Assembly: GCA_026936105.1 (NCBI GenBank)
Contig: JAIXKI010000011.1
Span: 146,268-210,267 of the forward strand
Direction: 5' to 3'
DNA length: 64,000 nucleotides
Origin: Chitinophagales bacterium
GTDB lineage: Bacteria > Bacteroidota > Bacteroidia > Chitinophagales > Chitinophagaceae
Below the pieces are notes generated by a model that saw only the letters and a program-made list of their open reading frames with translations, did not search any database and was not told the origin of the DNA. Numbering within the stretch: position 1 is the first letter of the stretch; every line of letters starts with the position of its first letter. Position numbers and translations under genes: made by a program. Positions 1 through 11,400 of this stretch are shown in pieces.

Positions 1-2
1 AA

Positions 3-296
3 GTGCTGGAAAGATTTATGGATGAAGGCATTCACAAGTTTGTGCTGGTGGCAGAGAATGTATTGAACTATCACAGCGACACCAAAGATTATTACGAGGA
101 ATTATATGAGAATGTGATTGAGGAAAATGGCTGGGTGGTTTGTCTGAATATGCCGGAGCAAACCCAATATGATTTCCGGAAAGCGAAGCTGAATCATTAT
201 ATTGAATTGATGGAGCTGGAAAACTGGAGAACTTATAAACCTTTTCATTTATTTAAAAAGATCAATGGCGAACTCATGTTGCGATTGAAATCATAA
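3..296 (+). CDS. Hypothetical protein, 5' end cut off by the window
   Basis: The reading frame is open from the window edge to a TAA at 294-296 and gives 97 residues. The first available start is a GTG at base 3, and no in-frame stop lies before it, so the true start is probably outside the window and this is the C-terminal part of a longer protein. The visible part is acidic and rich in Tyr, Glu and Asn, with a segment around residues 20-40 containing paired tyrosines. I do not recognise a domain, and no signal peptide or membrane helix can be judged. It is followed by 167 bp of AT-rich sequence before sdhC and probably belongs to a separate transcript. Confidence 0.6.
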   Translation: MLERFMDEGIHKFVLVAENVLNYHSDTKDYYEELYENVIEENGWVVCLNMPEQTQYDFRKAKLNHYIELMELENWRTYKPFHLFKKINGELMLRLKS

Positions 297-427
297 CTTT
301 CTTTTTTTATTTATTTTCTCTTTATCTTAGTTTTGTTACAGATCATCAAAAGATCCTTCTTTTTTTTGCAGAGAATAAGTCTGCGAAAAATTTTATAACT
401 TTTCCTGTGATGTATCGGTTACGGTAG

Positions 428-435
428 TACCTTTA
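428..435 (+). promoter_or_regulatory. Possible -7 promoter box for the sdh operon
   Basis: TACCTTTA matches the Bacteroidota -7 consensus TAnnTTTG at seven of eight positions and lies 28 bp before the sdhC ATG. I do not see a convincing TTTG box at the -33 distance, so this is only a weak candidate. Confidence 0.25.
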
Positions 436-463
436 TACGGTTATTTAACTCACTCTGCTTTTT

Positions 464-1144
464 ATGAAATGGACTGAAATTTTTACTTCGTCGATCGGAA
501 AGAAGTTAGTGATGGCTTTATCCGGTCTGTTCCTTATTTCTTTTCTGGTAATACATGTCGGACTCAATGCCTGTATCTGGGCGAACGATAAAGGGGAGAT
601 GTTTAATAAGGCAGCACATTTCATGGACACTTCAGTGGTGGTCAGAATATTGGAAGTGGTATTATTTGCAGGGTTCTTTGTACACATCATTCAGGGAATA
701 GTATTAGAAATACAAAACCGGAGCAAAAGAAAGATCGGATATCAGATCAAACTGGGCAACAGGGGAAGCAAATGGAACAGCCGCTTTATGGGATTACTGG
801 GCACCATTATTTTCATGTTCCTGATCATTCACTGGAAACAATTGTGGATCCCTTCCCGTTTCACCGGAGTTGCTCCCGTGGTAATTGACGGAAAGGAAAT
901 GCAGGATATGTTCAGCCTGATGAAAGTTACTTTCAGTGAATTATGGGTAGTGATTGTTTATGTAGTAGCCTGTTATTCTCTTTGCTGGCATCTGATACAC
1001 GGATTTCAAAGTGCCTTCAGAACGATCGGCGTTTATAACAACCGTTATCTGATCATGATCAATAAGGCGGGAATATGGTTTTCCGTGATTGTATCCCTGG
1101 CTTTTGCCATGATGCCGGTTTCGATGTATTTGAACTGGGTATAA
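464..1144 (+). CDS. sdhC: Succinate dehydrogenase cytochrome b subunit
   Basis: This is the membrane anchor of complex II, which passes electrons from succinate to the quinone pool. The 226-residue protein has five hydrophobic segments (about residues 15-35, 60-82, 108-125, 158-178 and 202-222), the layout of the single-subunit di-heme (type B) anchors of Bacteroidota, Bacillus and Wolinella. Histidines that could ligate two hemes are in or next to the helices: H31, H74, H123, H176 and H179. That these are the ligands is inferred from family knowledge. It is the first gene of sdhC-sdhA-(four-helix-bundle gene)-sdhB. No separate sdhD is present, as expected for this type. Confidence 0.95.
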   Translation: MKWTEIFTSSIGKKLVMALSGLFLISFLVIHVGLNACIWANDKGEMFNKAAHFMDTSVVVRILEVVLFAGFFVHIIQGIVLEIQNRSKRKIGYQIKLGNRGSKWNSRFMGLLGTIIFMFLIIHWKQLWIPSRFTGVAPVVIDGKEMQDMFSLMKVTFSELWVVIVYVVACYSLCWHLIHGFQSAFRTIGVYNNRYLIMINKAGIWFSVIVSLAFAMMPVSMYLNWV

Positions 1145-1233
1145 AAAGATTAGCGAATAATTTTTAATGTGTGACAGGTACAGTGATCTGATGTTATTAT
1201 CAAATTGATGAATTTTCAAATTATTGGATTCTC

Positions 1234-3207
1234 ATGTTGAATTCTAAAACTCCGTCAGGGCCGTTAGAAAAAAAATGGAAGAATTACAAAGACCATTGCA
1301 AGTTGGTGAACCCTGCCAATAAACGCAAGCTGGAAGTCATTGTCATCGGCACAGGGCTGGCCGGTGCATCTGCTGCTGCTACTCTGGCTGAGCTGGGTTA
1401 TAAAGTGAAATCATTTTGTTTTCAGGATTCTCCCAGGCGGGCACATAGTATAGCTGCCCAGGGAGGTATCAATGCAGCAAAAAATTATCAGAATGACGGG
1501 GATAGTGTTTACCGTTTATTTTATGACACTATTAAAGGTGGAGATTACCGCTCCCGTGAATCAAATACATACAGGTTGGCAGAAGTGAGCGCCAATATCA
1601 TTGATCAATGTGTGGCACAGGGCGTGCCTTTTGCAAGAGAATATGGAGGGCTGTTATCCAACCGTTCATTTGGTGGTGTGCAGGTGCAACGTACTTTTTA
1701 TGCTGCGGGACAAACAGGCCAGCAACTTCTGATCGGCGCTTATCAGGCTTTGGAAAGACAGATTGCTCTGGGAGCAGTGGAAATGTATTCCCGTCATGAG
1801 ATGCTGGATATTGTGGTCATTGACGGAAAGGCAAGAGGTGTGATAGTAAGGAACCTGATCACCGGCGAACTGGAAAGGCATTTCGGGCATGCAGTTGTAC
1901 TTTGCAGTGGCGGTTATGGAAACGTATTTTACCTGTCCACGAATGCCATGGGCAGTAATGTGACTGCTGCATGGAAAGCGCATAAAAGGGGAGCCTATTT
2001 CGGAAATCCCTGTTATACACAGATCCATCCAACCTGCATCCCTGTCACCGGTGATCATCAGAGTAAGTTGACACTGATGTCAGAGTCATTGCGTAATGAC
2101 GGAAGGATCTGGGTTCCTAAAAACAAAGGAGATAACCGTAAAGGAAATGCAATACCGGAGGAGGAAAGGGATTATTACCTGGAAAGAAGATATCCTGCAT
2201 TCGGAAATTTAGTGCCGAGGGATGTAGCCTCCCGTGCTGCAAAAGAGAGATGCGATGCAGGTTATGGAGTAGGTACTTCGAAGCAAGCGGTATTTCTCGA
2301 CTTTTCAGACGCTATCAAACGTTATGGCAAGATCGAATGCAGCAAATTGGGAAATCACAATCCCACGGATGAAGAAGTTCGTCATCACGGGATGGAAGTA
2401 GTGAAAGAGAAATACGGAAATCTTTTTGACATGTATGAAAAGATCACCGGCGAGAATCCTTACGAGGTACCTATGAGGATTTATCCTGCGGTGCATTATA
2501 CCATGGGAGGGCTTTGGGTAGATTATGAATTGATGACCACGGTTCCGGGATTGTATGCTTTGGGGGAATGTAATTTCTCTGACCATGGAGCCAATCGTCT
2601 GGGCGCATCGGCCCTGATGCAAGGTCTTGCAGACGGATATTTTGTGATCCCATACACCATAGGCAATTATCTGGCAGATGAGATCAGGACTCCGCCAATA
2701 CCGACTTCACATCCTGCATTTGAAGAAGCAGAAAAAGGAGTGACAAACAAGATCAATAGCCTGATGAATATTAAAGGCGCTCAGACGGCAGAGAGCTTTC
2801 ATAAGCGTTTGGGAAAGATTATGTGGGATAAGTGCGGCATGGCAAGGAATGCTGCCGGATTGAAAGAAGCAATTCAGGAAATAAGGGCTCTTAGAGAAGA
2901 GTTTTGGAAAGACCTGCGCATACCGGGTGGGATCGATGAAATGAATCCTGAATTGGATAAAGCGCAGCGTGTATCGGATTTTATGGAATTGGGAGAACTG
3001 ATCTGTATTGATGCATTGAACCGTGAAGAAAGTTGCGGAGGTCACTTCCGTGAAGAATACCAGACTTCAGAAGGAGAAGCCCTGAGGAATGATGAGAAAT
3101 TTTTAAATGTAAGTGCATGGCAATATAAAGACGGTAAGGAATGGGAGTTGCATAAGGAAGAATTGATCTTTGAAGAAGTGAAACCGACGCAGAGGAGTTA
3201 TAAGTAA
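1234..3207 (+). CDS. sdhA: Succinate dehydrogenase / fumarate reductase flavoprotein subunit
   Basis: This is the FAD-carrying catalytic subunit of complex II, facing the cytoplasm. The 657-residue protein begins with a short N-terminal extension, then a dinucleotide-binding motif [11 protein letters not shown] near residues 39-49. The [12 protein letters not shown] motif follows, and its H71 is the expected site of covalent FAD attachment. Near the middle it has the HPTCIP segment and, later, the [19 protein letters not shown] signature that closes the FAD site. Length and motif order fit the Bacteroidota and epsilon-proteobacterial type. It lies 89 bp after sdhC. The partner iron-sulfur gene is displaced by almost 490 bp because a small gene sits between them. 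Confidence 0.96.
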   Translation: MLNSKTPSGPLEKKWKNYKDHCKLVNPANKRKLEVIVIGTGLAGASAAATLAELGYKVKSFCFQDSPRRAHSIAAQGGINAAKNYQNDGDSVYRLFYDTIKGGDYRSRESNTYRLAEVSANIIDQCVAQGVPFAREYGGLLSNRSFGGVQVQRTFYAAGQTGQQLLIGAYQALERQIALGAVEMYSRHEMLDIVVIDGKARGVIVRNLITGELERHFGHAVVLCSGGYGNVFYLSTNAMGSNVTAAWKAHKRGAYFGNPCYTQIHPTCIPVTGDHQSKLTLMSESLRNDGRIWVPKNKGDNRKGNAIPEEERDYYLERRYPAFGNLVPRDVASRAAKERCDAGYGVGTSKQAVFLDFSDAIKRYGKIECSKLGNHNPTDEEVRHHGMEVVKEKYGNLFDMYEKITGENPYEVPMRIYPAVHYTMGGLWVDYELMTTVPGLYALGECNFSDHGANRLGASALMQGLADGYFVIPYTIGNYLADEIRTPPIPTSHPAFEEAEKGVTNKINSLMNIKGAQTAESFHKRLGKIMWDKCGMARNAAGLKEAIQEIRALREEFWKDLRIPGGIDEMNPELDKAQRVSDFMELGELICIDALNREESCGGHFREEYQTSEGEALRNDEKFLNVSAWQYKDGKEWELHKEELIFEEVKPTQRSYK

Positions 3208-3210
3208 AGA

Positions 3211-3680
3211 TTGTTTGATGGTTGAATGGTTATTGGATGAATCCTGTAATTGACAACTGAAGATTATGGCGGAGAAGTATCTTAAACTGAATGATATTGA
3301 AGCCTATAAGATTTCTTTTCGCCTCAGTAATTATATATGGAATGTGGTTTTGAAATGGGATTCATTCGCGAAGAGAACGATCGGTGAGCAATTTATCACG
3401 GCATCGGATTCAATTTCAGCGAATATTGCGAAAGAATTCGGAAGGTATTTTAAAAGAGATAAGATCAAATTTTATTTTTATAGTTCGGGCTCTGTAAAAG
3501 AATGTTTTGATTGGAATGAAAAATCGAAGACCAGGAAATTACTGACAGAAACTGAGTATGCTTATATTTTTAGTGAACTGCAACAGTTGCCGGAATTAAT
3601 AAATAGACTGATTAAATACACAAATTTAAAACTGGCAAAATAATCATTAAGCAATGAAACCATAAAACCATTGTTTAATT
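3211..3680. repeat. Inverted AATGGTT-type repeat flanking the four-helix-bundle gene
   Basis: The left arm (3211-3236) reads TTGTTTGATGGTTGAATGGT and onwards. The right arm (3651-3680) is its imperfect reverse complement, with AACCAT-AAAACCATTG. The arms lie just outside the 125-codon gene between sdhA and sdhB. I read the pair as the ends of a small inserted unit. The match is imperfect and no target-site duplication could be fixed. Confidence 0.5.
3266..3643 (+). CDS. Four-helix-bundle protein of the 23S rRNA-intervening-sequence family
   Basis: The 125-residue protein is almost entirely amphipathic helix. Four segments are visible: about 9-33 (IEAYKISFRLSNYIWNVVLK), 38-60 (KRTIGEQFITASDSISANIA), 66-90 and 96-120. 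The second contains the family hallmark in which an RTIGEQ...ASDSISANIAKEFGR pattern turns into the third helix. Proteins of this family are widespread in Bacteroidota, often as lone genes in repeat-flanked units, and were first found inside 23S rRNA intervening sequences. Their function is unknown. Here it interrupts the sdh operon, with 58 bp before it and 50 bp after it, in the same direction. It could be co-transcribed with sdh. The membership is confident, a role in respiration is not implied. Confidence 0.8.
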   Translation: MAEKYLKLNDIEAYKISFRLSNYIWNVVLKWDSFAKRTIGEQFITASDSISANIAKEFGRYFKRDKIKFYFYSSGSVKECFDWNEKSKTRKLLTETEYAYIFSELQQLPELINRLIKYTNLKLAK

Positions 3681-3693
3681 ACCGAATTTAATT

Positions 3694-4467
3694 ATGGAAC
3701 ACTATACAATGAACTTAACGCTGAAAGTATGGAAACAGAAGAATACTGCTTCCAAAGGAAGGTTTGAAACATTTGAAGTGAAAGATATTTCTTCGGAGAT
3801 GTCATTCCTGGAAATGTTCGATGTGTTGAATGAAAGACTGATCAATGAAGGAAAAGATCCTATCGCTTTTGACCACGATTGCCGGGAGGGAATATGTGGT
3901 ATGTGCTCTATGTATATCAACGGGCGGCCTCATGGCCCCTGGCATGGCACAACAACCTGTCAGCTACACATGAGAGCTTTCAAAGATGGCGATACCATTG
4001 TTGTGGAACCATGGCGTGCCAATGCATTTCCGGTGATCAAAGACCTGATGGTGGATCGCAGTGCATTCGACCGCATCATTCAGGCAGGAGGCTATATCTC
4101 TGTCAATACAGGGAATGCGGTAGATGGTAACACTATTCCGGTGGAAAGAGATCAAGCGGAAAGATCCTTTGCTGCTGCTGCCTGCATCGGTTGCGGTGCA
4201 TGTGTGGCTGCCTGCAAAAATTCTTCAGCGATGTTATTTACTGCGGCTAAAGTTTCTCATCTGGCATTATTACCACAGGGAGATCCGGAAAGAAAGACAA
4301 GGGCTCTGAATATGATCGCCCAGATGGATAAAGAAGGATTTGGCTCCTGCACCAACACCGGCGCCTGCGAAGCAGTATGCCCCAAAGAAATTTCAATTGC
4401 TTATATCGCTCAGTTGAATTCAGAATTTATCAGAGGCGCAGTCCTGCAGCATGAAGAAAATGAGTAG
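3694..4467 (+). CDS. sdhB: Succinate dehydrogenase / fumarate reductase iron-sulfur subunit
   Basis: This subunit carries electrons from the flavoprotein to the heme anchor. The 257-residue protein has an N-terminal ferredoxin fold with C63, C68, C71 and C89 for the [2Fe-2S] cluster. A C-terminal part has C164, C167, C170, C174 and C219, C225, C229, the ligands of the [4Fe-4S] and [3Fe-4S] clusters. A second in-frame ATG at codon 6 is possible; the first start fits the gene spacing. It completes a three-gene complex II together with the upstream sdhC and sdhA. No clear terminator hairpin is visible in the 164 bp that follow. Confidence 0.95.
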   Translation: MEHYTMNLTLKVWKQKNTASKGRFETFEVKDISSEMSFLEMFDVLNERLINEGKDPIAFDHDCREGICGMCSMYINGRPHGPWHGTTTCQLHMRAFKDGDTIVVEPWRANAFPVIKDLMVDRSAFDRIIQAGGYISVNTGNAVDGNTIPVERDQAERSFAAAACIGCGACVAACKNSSAMLFTAAKVSHLALLPQGDPERKTRALNMIAQMDKEGFGSCTNTGACEAVCPKEISIAYIAQLNSEFIRGAVLQHEENE

Positions 4468-4631
4468 CTGATTTCTCTTCATTAAAAGTTTCATTTCATA
4501 GATCTGGCAGCAGGTTGTTTATCCGGTTTTACCACGTTCAATTTTATCCTTTTTCGTGGAATTAACAGGATGGGATAACTTTTAAACAATAAAAGGGCAG
4601 ATTTTGCGATTTTGAGTTAAACTCACTGCTA

Positions 4632-7600
4632 TTGAGTGTTTTAACAAGAATATCGCTGATCATAGTGGTGGTACTGACCTCTTTATGGGCCGGCGCTCAG
4701 TTGCCCGTTCCCAATACGGCTTCTAACCTTCGGCATAGAACGGTCAAAGTGGGAGCAGACACTTTGAAAATAGATTCGCTCAGCATCATCCCCAACACCT
4801 TCAGCATTGTAAATATTCCGCCGGATGATTATAAAATTGATTACGTAGGATCAAAACTGTTCTGGATCAAAAAACCGGATACAGATAGTGTCACTCTTCA
4901 TTACCGCGTGTTCCCTTATCAGTTGAATTTTGTTGCACAACGATTACCTCTTGACAGCGTCTTGAAGCAACTGTATGTAATCCCTTATCAGTTCAATGAC
5001 CGGTTGGCAGAAGAACAAAGAGGCATCTTTGATTTTGGTACGTTGAAAGCGGAAGGAAGTTTCGGACGGCAGATATCATTTGGCAACAGCCAGGATGCCG
5101 TACTGAATTCTACTTTGAATCTTCAGCTAAGTGGTATGCTGGGCGACAGCATTGAGATACAAGCCGCCATCACTGATAACAATATCCCCATTCAACCGGA
5201 TGGCACCACTCAGCAATTGAATGAATTTGACCGGGTCTTTCTTCAGTTCAGAAAAGGCGACCTGATGGGGAGAAGGCCGGGCTGGCAACTTTCTCTCGGA
5301 GACATTGACATCAGGCAGGATAAAAGTTTTTTTCTGAACTTTTATAAAAGGCTGCAGGGCATCTCTTTTCAAACGGCTAACCCTATCTCAAAAAACCTGA
5401 TCTCAAAAACACTGGCGAGCGGATCCATTGCCAAAGGAAAATTCACGAGAAATGTTTTTCAGGGGCTGGAAGGTAACCAGGGCCCTTACCGGCTGACGGG
5501 AGCCAATAATGAAATATTTTTTATTGTGCTGGCCAATACGGAAAGGGTTTTTCTGGACGGTGAATTGTTGCAGCGCGGAGAAGATCAGGATTATGTGATC
5601 AATTATAATACTGCCGAAGTCACTTTCACTCCCAAACACATGATCACCAAAGACAGCCGCATTCAGATCGAGTTCGAATATGCTGACCGGAATTATCTGA
5701 ATGCAAACCTGTACCTGTCTCAGGAAATGGACTTCGGAAAAAAAGTAAAACTCAATATCGGGTTGTTCAGCAACAGCGATGCAAAAAACTCGCAGATCAA
5801 CCAGGTGCTGGATAATAAACAAAAACAATTCCTGGCAAACCTCGGCGACAGCATACAGAATGCCTTTTATCCTGCAGCCACACCGGATACGTTCGCTGCC
5901 GGCAAGATCTTATATGAAAAGATATATGTGGATAACGGCGGAGTCATTGATTCTTTTTATCAGTATTCAACGGATCCCACTCTTGCGAAATACAATCTTT
6001 CATTTTCTGAAGTGGGGCAGGGGAAAGGAAATTATGTTCCCGACCTGAACGGCGCCAACGGAAAAGTATATCGCTATGTTACTCCGATAAACGGAGTGAT
6101 GCAGGGAAATTTTGAACCGGTAACGATCCTGGTTACGCCGAAAAAACAACAGGTCATCAATCTTGGCGTTGATTATGCCATTGACAAAAACACTTCTCTG
6201 AAGACAGAGCTGGCAATGAGTGATTATGATCCCAACACTTTTTCAAAGGTTGGAAAAGGGAACAACAAAGGTTTTGCTGCCCGTTTCTTGCTGAATAATA
6301 AAAAGGTTTTGAATGCCGTAAATAAACTGATGCTGAACACTGAACTGGATTATCAGTTCGTGCAAAATAAGTTCAGGCCGATTGAACGCTTGCGCACTGT
6401 TGAATTCACAAGGGATTGGGGCCTTCCGCTGGTGGTGTCACCGGCAACGGAAAATATTTTGAAAGCATCAGCGGGGTTGAGCAATAATAAAGGGAATTCG
6501 GTCTCTTACCAGTTCATGAATTATCATCGCAGTGATCATTACAACGGTTTTCAAAACTCCCTGGCCCACACCTGGAGTAACAAGGGATGGACATTCAATG
6601 ATCAGCTTATTCTCACCAACTTCAATGACCTGAACAACAAAGGCGCTTTTTTCCGCCCAACCATTGACTTCAGTAAACAGATGAAGGCTCTGGACAACTG
6701 GCGTGCAGGATTCAATTATTCATTGCAGCAAAATTCGGTTCGGAATAAACTGTCGGATACATTGACGCCTTTAGCTTTTTCATTCCATACATATTCCCTG
6801 TATCTGAAGTCTGATGAGATGAAGAAAAATCATTACGGTGTGACCTTCTCTTCAAGGACCGATAAATACCCGGTGAATAAAGATTTTATCCGTGGCGACA
6901 GAAGTTATAACCTGAACCTGCAAACCGAATTGCTTTCCAACCCTGACCGTAGATTGTTTTTAAATGCTACATATCGTAGATTGAAAGTTTTCGATTCCAC
7001 CGTCACCGGGCAAAAAGACGATCAGACGGTATTGGGAAGGGCAGAATATGTGATGAATGAATGGAAGGGAGCTTTGTCGGGAAATGTGTTATACGAAGTA
7101 GGTGCGGGGCAGGAACAAAAAAGGGATTACGCTTATCTTGAAGTGCCGGCGGGCACCGGGCAGTATGCATGGATAGATTACAACAATGACGGTGTGCAGC
7201 AGCTGAATGAATTTGAACTGGCAGCATTTCCCGACCAGGCAAAGTTCATACGGATATTCACTCCCACCAATGAATTTGTAAAGGCCAATTACATTACGTT
7301 CAATTACAGCTTGAATTTTAACCCCAAAGTTTTTTTTGTAAATTCGGAAATGAACGGATTTGAGAAATTCATTTCACGATTCAATTTGCTTACTTCACTT
7401 CAAGTCAACAAAAAATCCATTTCAAAAAATAATTTTGAATTCAATCCTTTTAAATACAAGGTAAATGATACGGCGCTGATCACATCAGGAAATATCCTGG
7501 CAAATACTCTTTCGTTCAACCGCTTCAGCAGTAAATGGGGGATGGATATCAGCAATCTGAGGAATAACTCACAATCACTGCTGACCTACGGATATGAAAG

Positions 7601-8132
7601 CAGTAAAAGGAATGACTGGACGATCAAATGGCGGTGGAACATCAGCAGGACGGTCACTTTTAATATCAATGGCAAAAAAGGATCGAATGCCCTGTACACT
7701 CCGAAATTTGCAAACCGGAATTATCAATTGAAGGTTTTTGATATTCAGCCGCAATTGAGTTATATCAAAGGAACCACTTTCCGTGCTACAGCCGGTTATA
7801 CTTTCGACAGGCAAAAAAATCTTCCTCTGTATGGCGGGGAAAAGTCTTTATCCAATTCTCTTGACCTGGAGACCAAATACAATATTCTTCAGAACAGTTC
7901 CATAACAGGGAAATTCACTTTCAGCAACATCAATTATGATTACCCGGCCAACTCTACGGTAAGTTATATTATGCTGAACGGCCTTCTTCCCGGAAGTAAT
8001 TTTTTGTGGTCTCTCAGTTTCACCAAGAGATTGCTGAACAATCTTGAATTAAACTTCCAGTATGACGGCCGCAAATCTGCTAACTCCAGGGCCGTTCATG
8101 TGGGAAGAGCATCCATCACTGCATTGTTTTAG
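4632..8132 (+). CDS. Large outer-membrane beta-barrel protein of unknown function
   Basis: The start is a TTG: the frame is closed by a TAA at 4590-4592, no ATG lies between, and the first residues form a good signal peptide (about 1-22, hydrophobic [15 protein letters not shown]). A TAACTTTT at 4576-4583 could be a -7 box. The mature protein of about 1,140 residues has an N-terminal region to about residue 240, a segment near 300-370 containing the pattern [24 protein letters not shown], and a long remainder of alternating polar and aromatic residues ending in Phe, as expected of an outer-membrane barrel. The DG..L.RG.DY.I.Y...V.F pattern recalls segments of large Bacteroidota surface proteins such as SprA, but I would not call it that. 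A residue 850-870 stretch with [16 protein letters not shown] looks like a calcium-binding loop. It stands alone between sdhB and the FG-GAP gene. Confidence 0.75.
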   Translation: [1166 protein letters not shown]

Positions 8133-8473
8133 ATAACAATTACCCGGTAACTTCATAATCTTTTTTGCTGCCCCCTTTTAAGAAATGAGGTTAGTTCTCA
8201 TTATCATCAGAATGTCATTTTCTTTAAAACGAAAGGATAAATCAGTTCTTGCTCTTTTTTATTTATTAATCTGAAAGCCACGGTATGATAAAAAAGAATT
8301 TTTGAGATAAGATATTTACTTTATTTTAGGATCAGCATTTCTACTTGCAGGATCAGTGAAACCAAATGAAGAACGGATCGGGATGTAAGGGGAAAAACTC
8401 ATAGTTGTATAGACAGTTCTATGATCAGCACAGCCGGTCTTATAAAAATTAAACGATCTCTAAACGAGGGGCC
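8133..8473. other. Intergenic region of 341 bp without a recognised gene
   Basis: The stretch is AT-rich and holds only short hairpin-capable words, such as ATGAG/CTCAT at 8185-8201. It must contain the end of the transcript of the large barrel gene and the promoter of the FG-GAP gene, but I cannot place either with confidence. Confidence 0.5.
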
Positions 8474-11400
8474 ATGTCACACATAAAACTAACTGTTGCA
8501 TTCCTGGCCGCTTTATCCGGCCTGATGCATTTGTCTGCTCAACAAAAACTCTTCAAGCTCCTGGATCAGAAAGAAACCGGAATCAGGTTTGCCAATAATA
8601 TCAACGAGTCTGAAGACCTCAATGTTTTGGCCTATGAATATTTCTACAATGGCGGTGGCGTGGCAGTAGGGGATATCAATAATGATGGCTTGCCGGATCT
8701 TTTTTTTATCGCCAATATGAAGCCCAACAAACTTTATCTGAATCTTGGTAACATGAAATTCAGAGATGTTACAATGGAAGCAGGATCCGAACTGGAGGGA
8801 AGGAAAAAAGGATGGAAGACCGGAGTGACCATGGCCGATGTGAATGGTGACGGATTACTTGATATTTATGTTTGTTATTCCGGGAAAGTGGATGATGATA
8901 CAAGAAGGAATCAGCTTTTCATCAATCAGGGTATTTCTACTTCGGGTAAGAATAAAGGAATGGTCACATTTAAGGAGGAGGCACGGAAATATGGATTGGA
9001 TGATAAAAGCTACAGCACTCAGGCGGTATTTTTTGATTACGACAATGACGGTGATCTTGATATGTTCTTACTGAATCACAATGTGAAAAGTATCAGCAAC
9101 CTGGAGTTAGCTAAATACCGTGATGAAGTTGATAGCCTGGCGGGAGATAAACTTTACAGAAATGACGGAGGCCGCTTTACCGACGTTTCAAAACAGGCAG
9201 GCCTGCATCAGAATCCTCTTACTTTCGGTTTGGGTGTGGTTGTTGCGGATGTGAATAAAGACGGATGGCAGGACCTCTATGTGACCAATGACTATAATGA
9301 GCCGGATTACCTCTACCTCAACAATGGAGATGGCACTTTTAAAGACGTTACCGGCGATTACTTCCGTTACCTTCCTCAATTCTCCATGGGAGTGGACATT
9401 GCCGATTTTAATAATGACGGACTTCCCGATGTGATGAACCTGGACATGTTGCCCGAAGACAATGCCAGGCAGAAAAAACTTCAGTTGCAGGAAAATTATG
9501 AATCTTTTCAATTGATGATTGATCAGGGATTGAAAAAGCAATACATGCGCAATATGCTGCAACTGAATAACGGTGATGGCACTTTTAGCGAAATTGCCCA
9601 GCTTGCCGGAGTTTCCAATACGGACTGGAGCTGGAGCCCTCTATTTGCTGACTTCGACAATGACGGTTACAAAGATCTTTTTGTGAGCAATGGATACCTG
9701 AGGGATTACACCAATAAAGATTTTCTGAAATACTGGGGAGATTACAAGATCAAGAAGGTGATGGACAAGCAACCGGTATTGTTAATGGACCTGATAAGCG
9801 CCATGCCTTCAACAAAGCTGCCCAATTATATTTACAGGAATAATAAGGATCTCACTTTCACCAATTCAGTTAAGGCTTGGGGATTAGAGACGCCTTCAAT
9901 TTCCAATGGAGCTGTATATGCTGATCTGGACAATGATGGCGATCTGGATCTAATCATCAATAATATAAACCAGCCGGCCTTTATTTACCGGAACATGTCA
10001 AGGGAAAATAAAAATTCAAATTTCATTTCCATACAGCTGAAAGGCAAAGGCCAAAACACTTATGCTATCGGATCCAAAGTTTATGTTTATACAAATGGGA
10101 TGATACAATACCAGGAGGTCAATCCTGTCCGCGGATATCTTTCCTGCATGTCCACTGTCTTGAATTTCGGTTTGGGCGATCATCAAAACATTGACAGCAT
10201 TCGCATTATTTTCCCTGACTGTAAATCAGTGTTGCTAAGAAATCAGAAGCCTAACCGGCATTTGATCATTGATCAGAATGATGCCTCAGGCAATTTTGAA
10301 TTATCCCATCAGGCAAACGGTAAAACAATATTTACAAAAAACAAAGGCCTGATCAGCTATTCAAAAACAAAATCTGATGAAAACGATTTTAAACGCCAGC
10401 AGTTGATGCTTTTTATGTATTCAAAGACAGGCCCTGTGATGGCAGAAGCAGATGTCAATGGAGATGGATTGCCGGATGTTTTTATCAGCAGCGATGGTAA
10501 AGAGCGAGGTAAAATCTATCTGCAACAGAAAGACGGAAGCTTCAAAGCAGTTGCCGGATCAGCGATTGGAGATGAAAGCAGATCACCAGTTTCTGCAGCA
10601 GTATTTTTTGATGCCAATGGTGATGGTTACCCTGATCTTTATCTTGCCAGAGGAGGATATTCACTGATCATGCCCGGAACAGCTGAATTGCAGGATGAAC
10701 TTTATCTGAATGACGGTAAGGGAAATTTCACTCTGACACAGAACAGACTGCCGGGAGTTACGGCAAGCAGTAAAAGCTGCGTCCGCCCCTGTGATTATGA
10801 CAAAGACGGTGATGTTGATCTTTTCGTGGGAGGCAGGATCATTCCCGGCCAATATCCGGCTGCACCCAGAAGTTTCCTGCTGACCAATGACGGCACAGGG
10901 CGGTTCACCATAACAAACACTCCTTTCGATAATATCGGTATGGTGACCGATGCTGCATGGATAGATCTGAATGGAGATGGAAGAAAAGACCTCATCATCT
11001 GCGGTGAGTTTATGCCACTGGCCGTGTTCATCAATAAGTCTTCAGGCTTTGTGGATGAAACTGCTTCTTATTTCCCTGCCGTCAATAATGGTTTCTGGAA
11101 TACGATCACCATTGCAGATGTAAACAACGATGGCAAACCCGATATCATTGCAGGAAACCTGGGGCTCAATTCACAGATACGTTGTTCGGAGTCTGAGCCC
11201 GGGAAAATGTATTATGCTGATTTTGATAACAATGGTAATATTGATCCTTTATTCACTTTCTATATACAGGGAGTCAGCTACCCTTATGTAAGCCGCGATG
11301 AACTGAACAACCAGATCTTCGCAATGCGGAAGCGGTTTTCGTCTTATGAAAATTATTCCAAAGCAACGATCACTGATGTTTTAACCCCTGAAGAAATGGC

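Noticed and set aside
8133..8473. Possible small RNA or tRNA in the gap before the FG-GAP gene
   Set aside because: Only short, unstable hairpins are visible and no cloverleaf or terminator could be traced.
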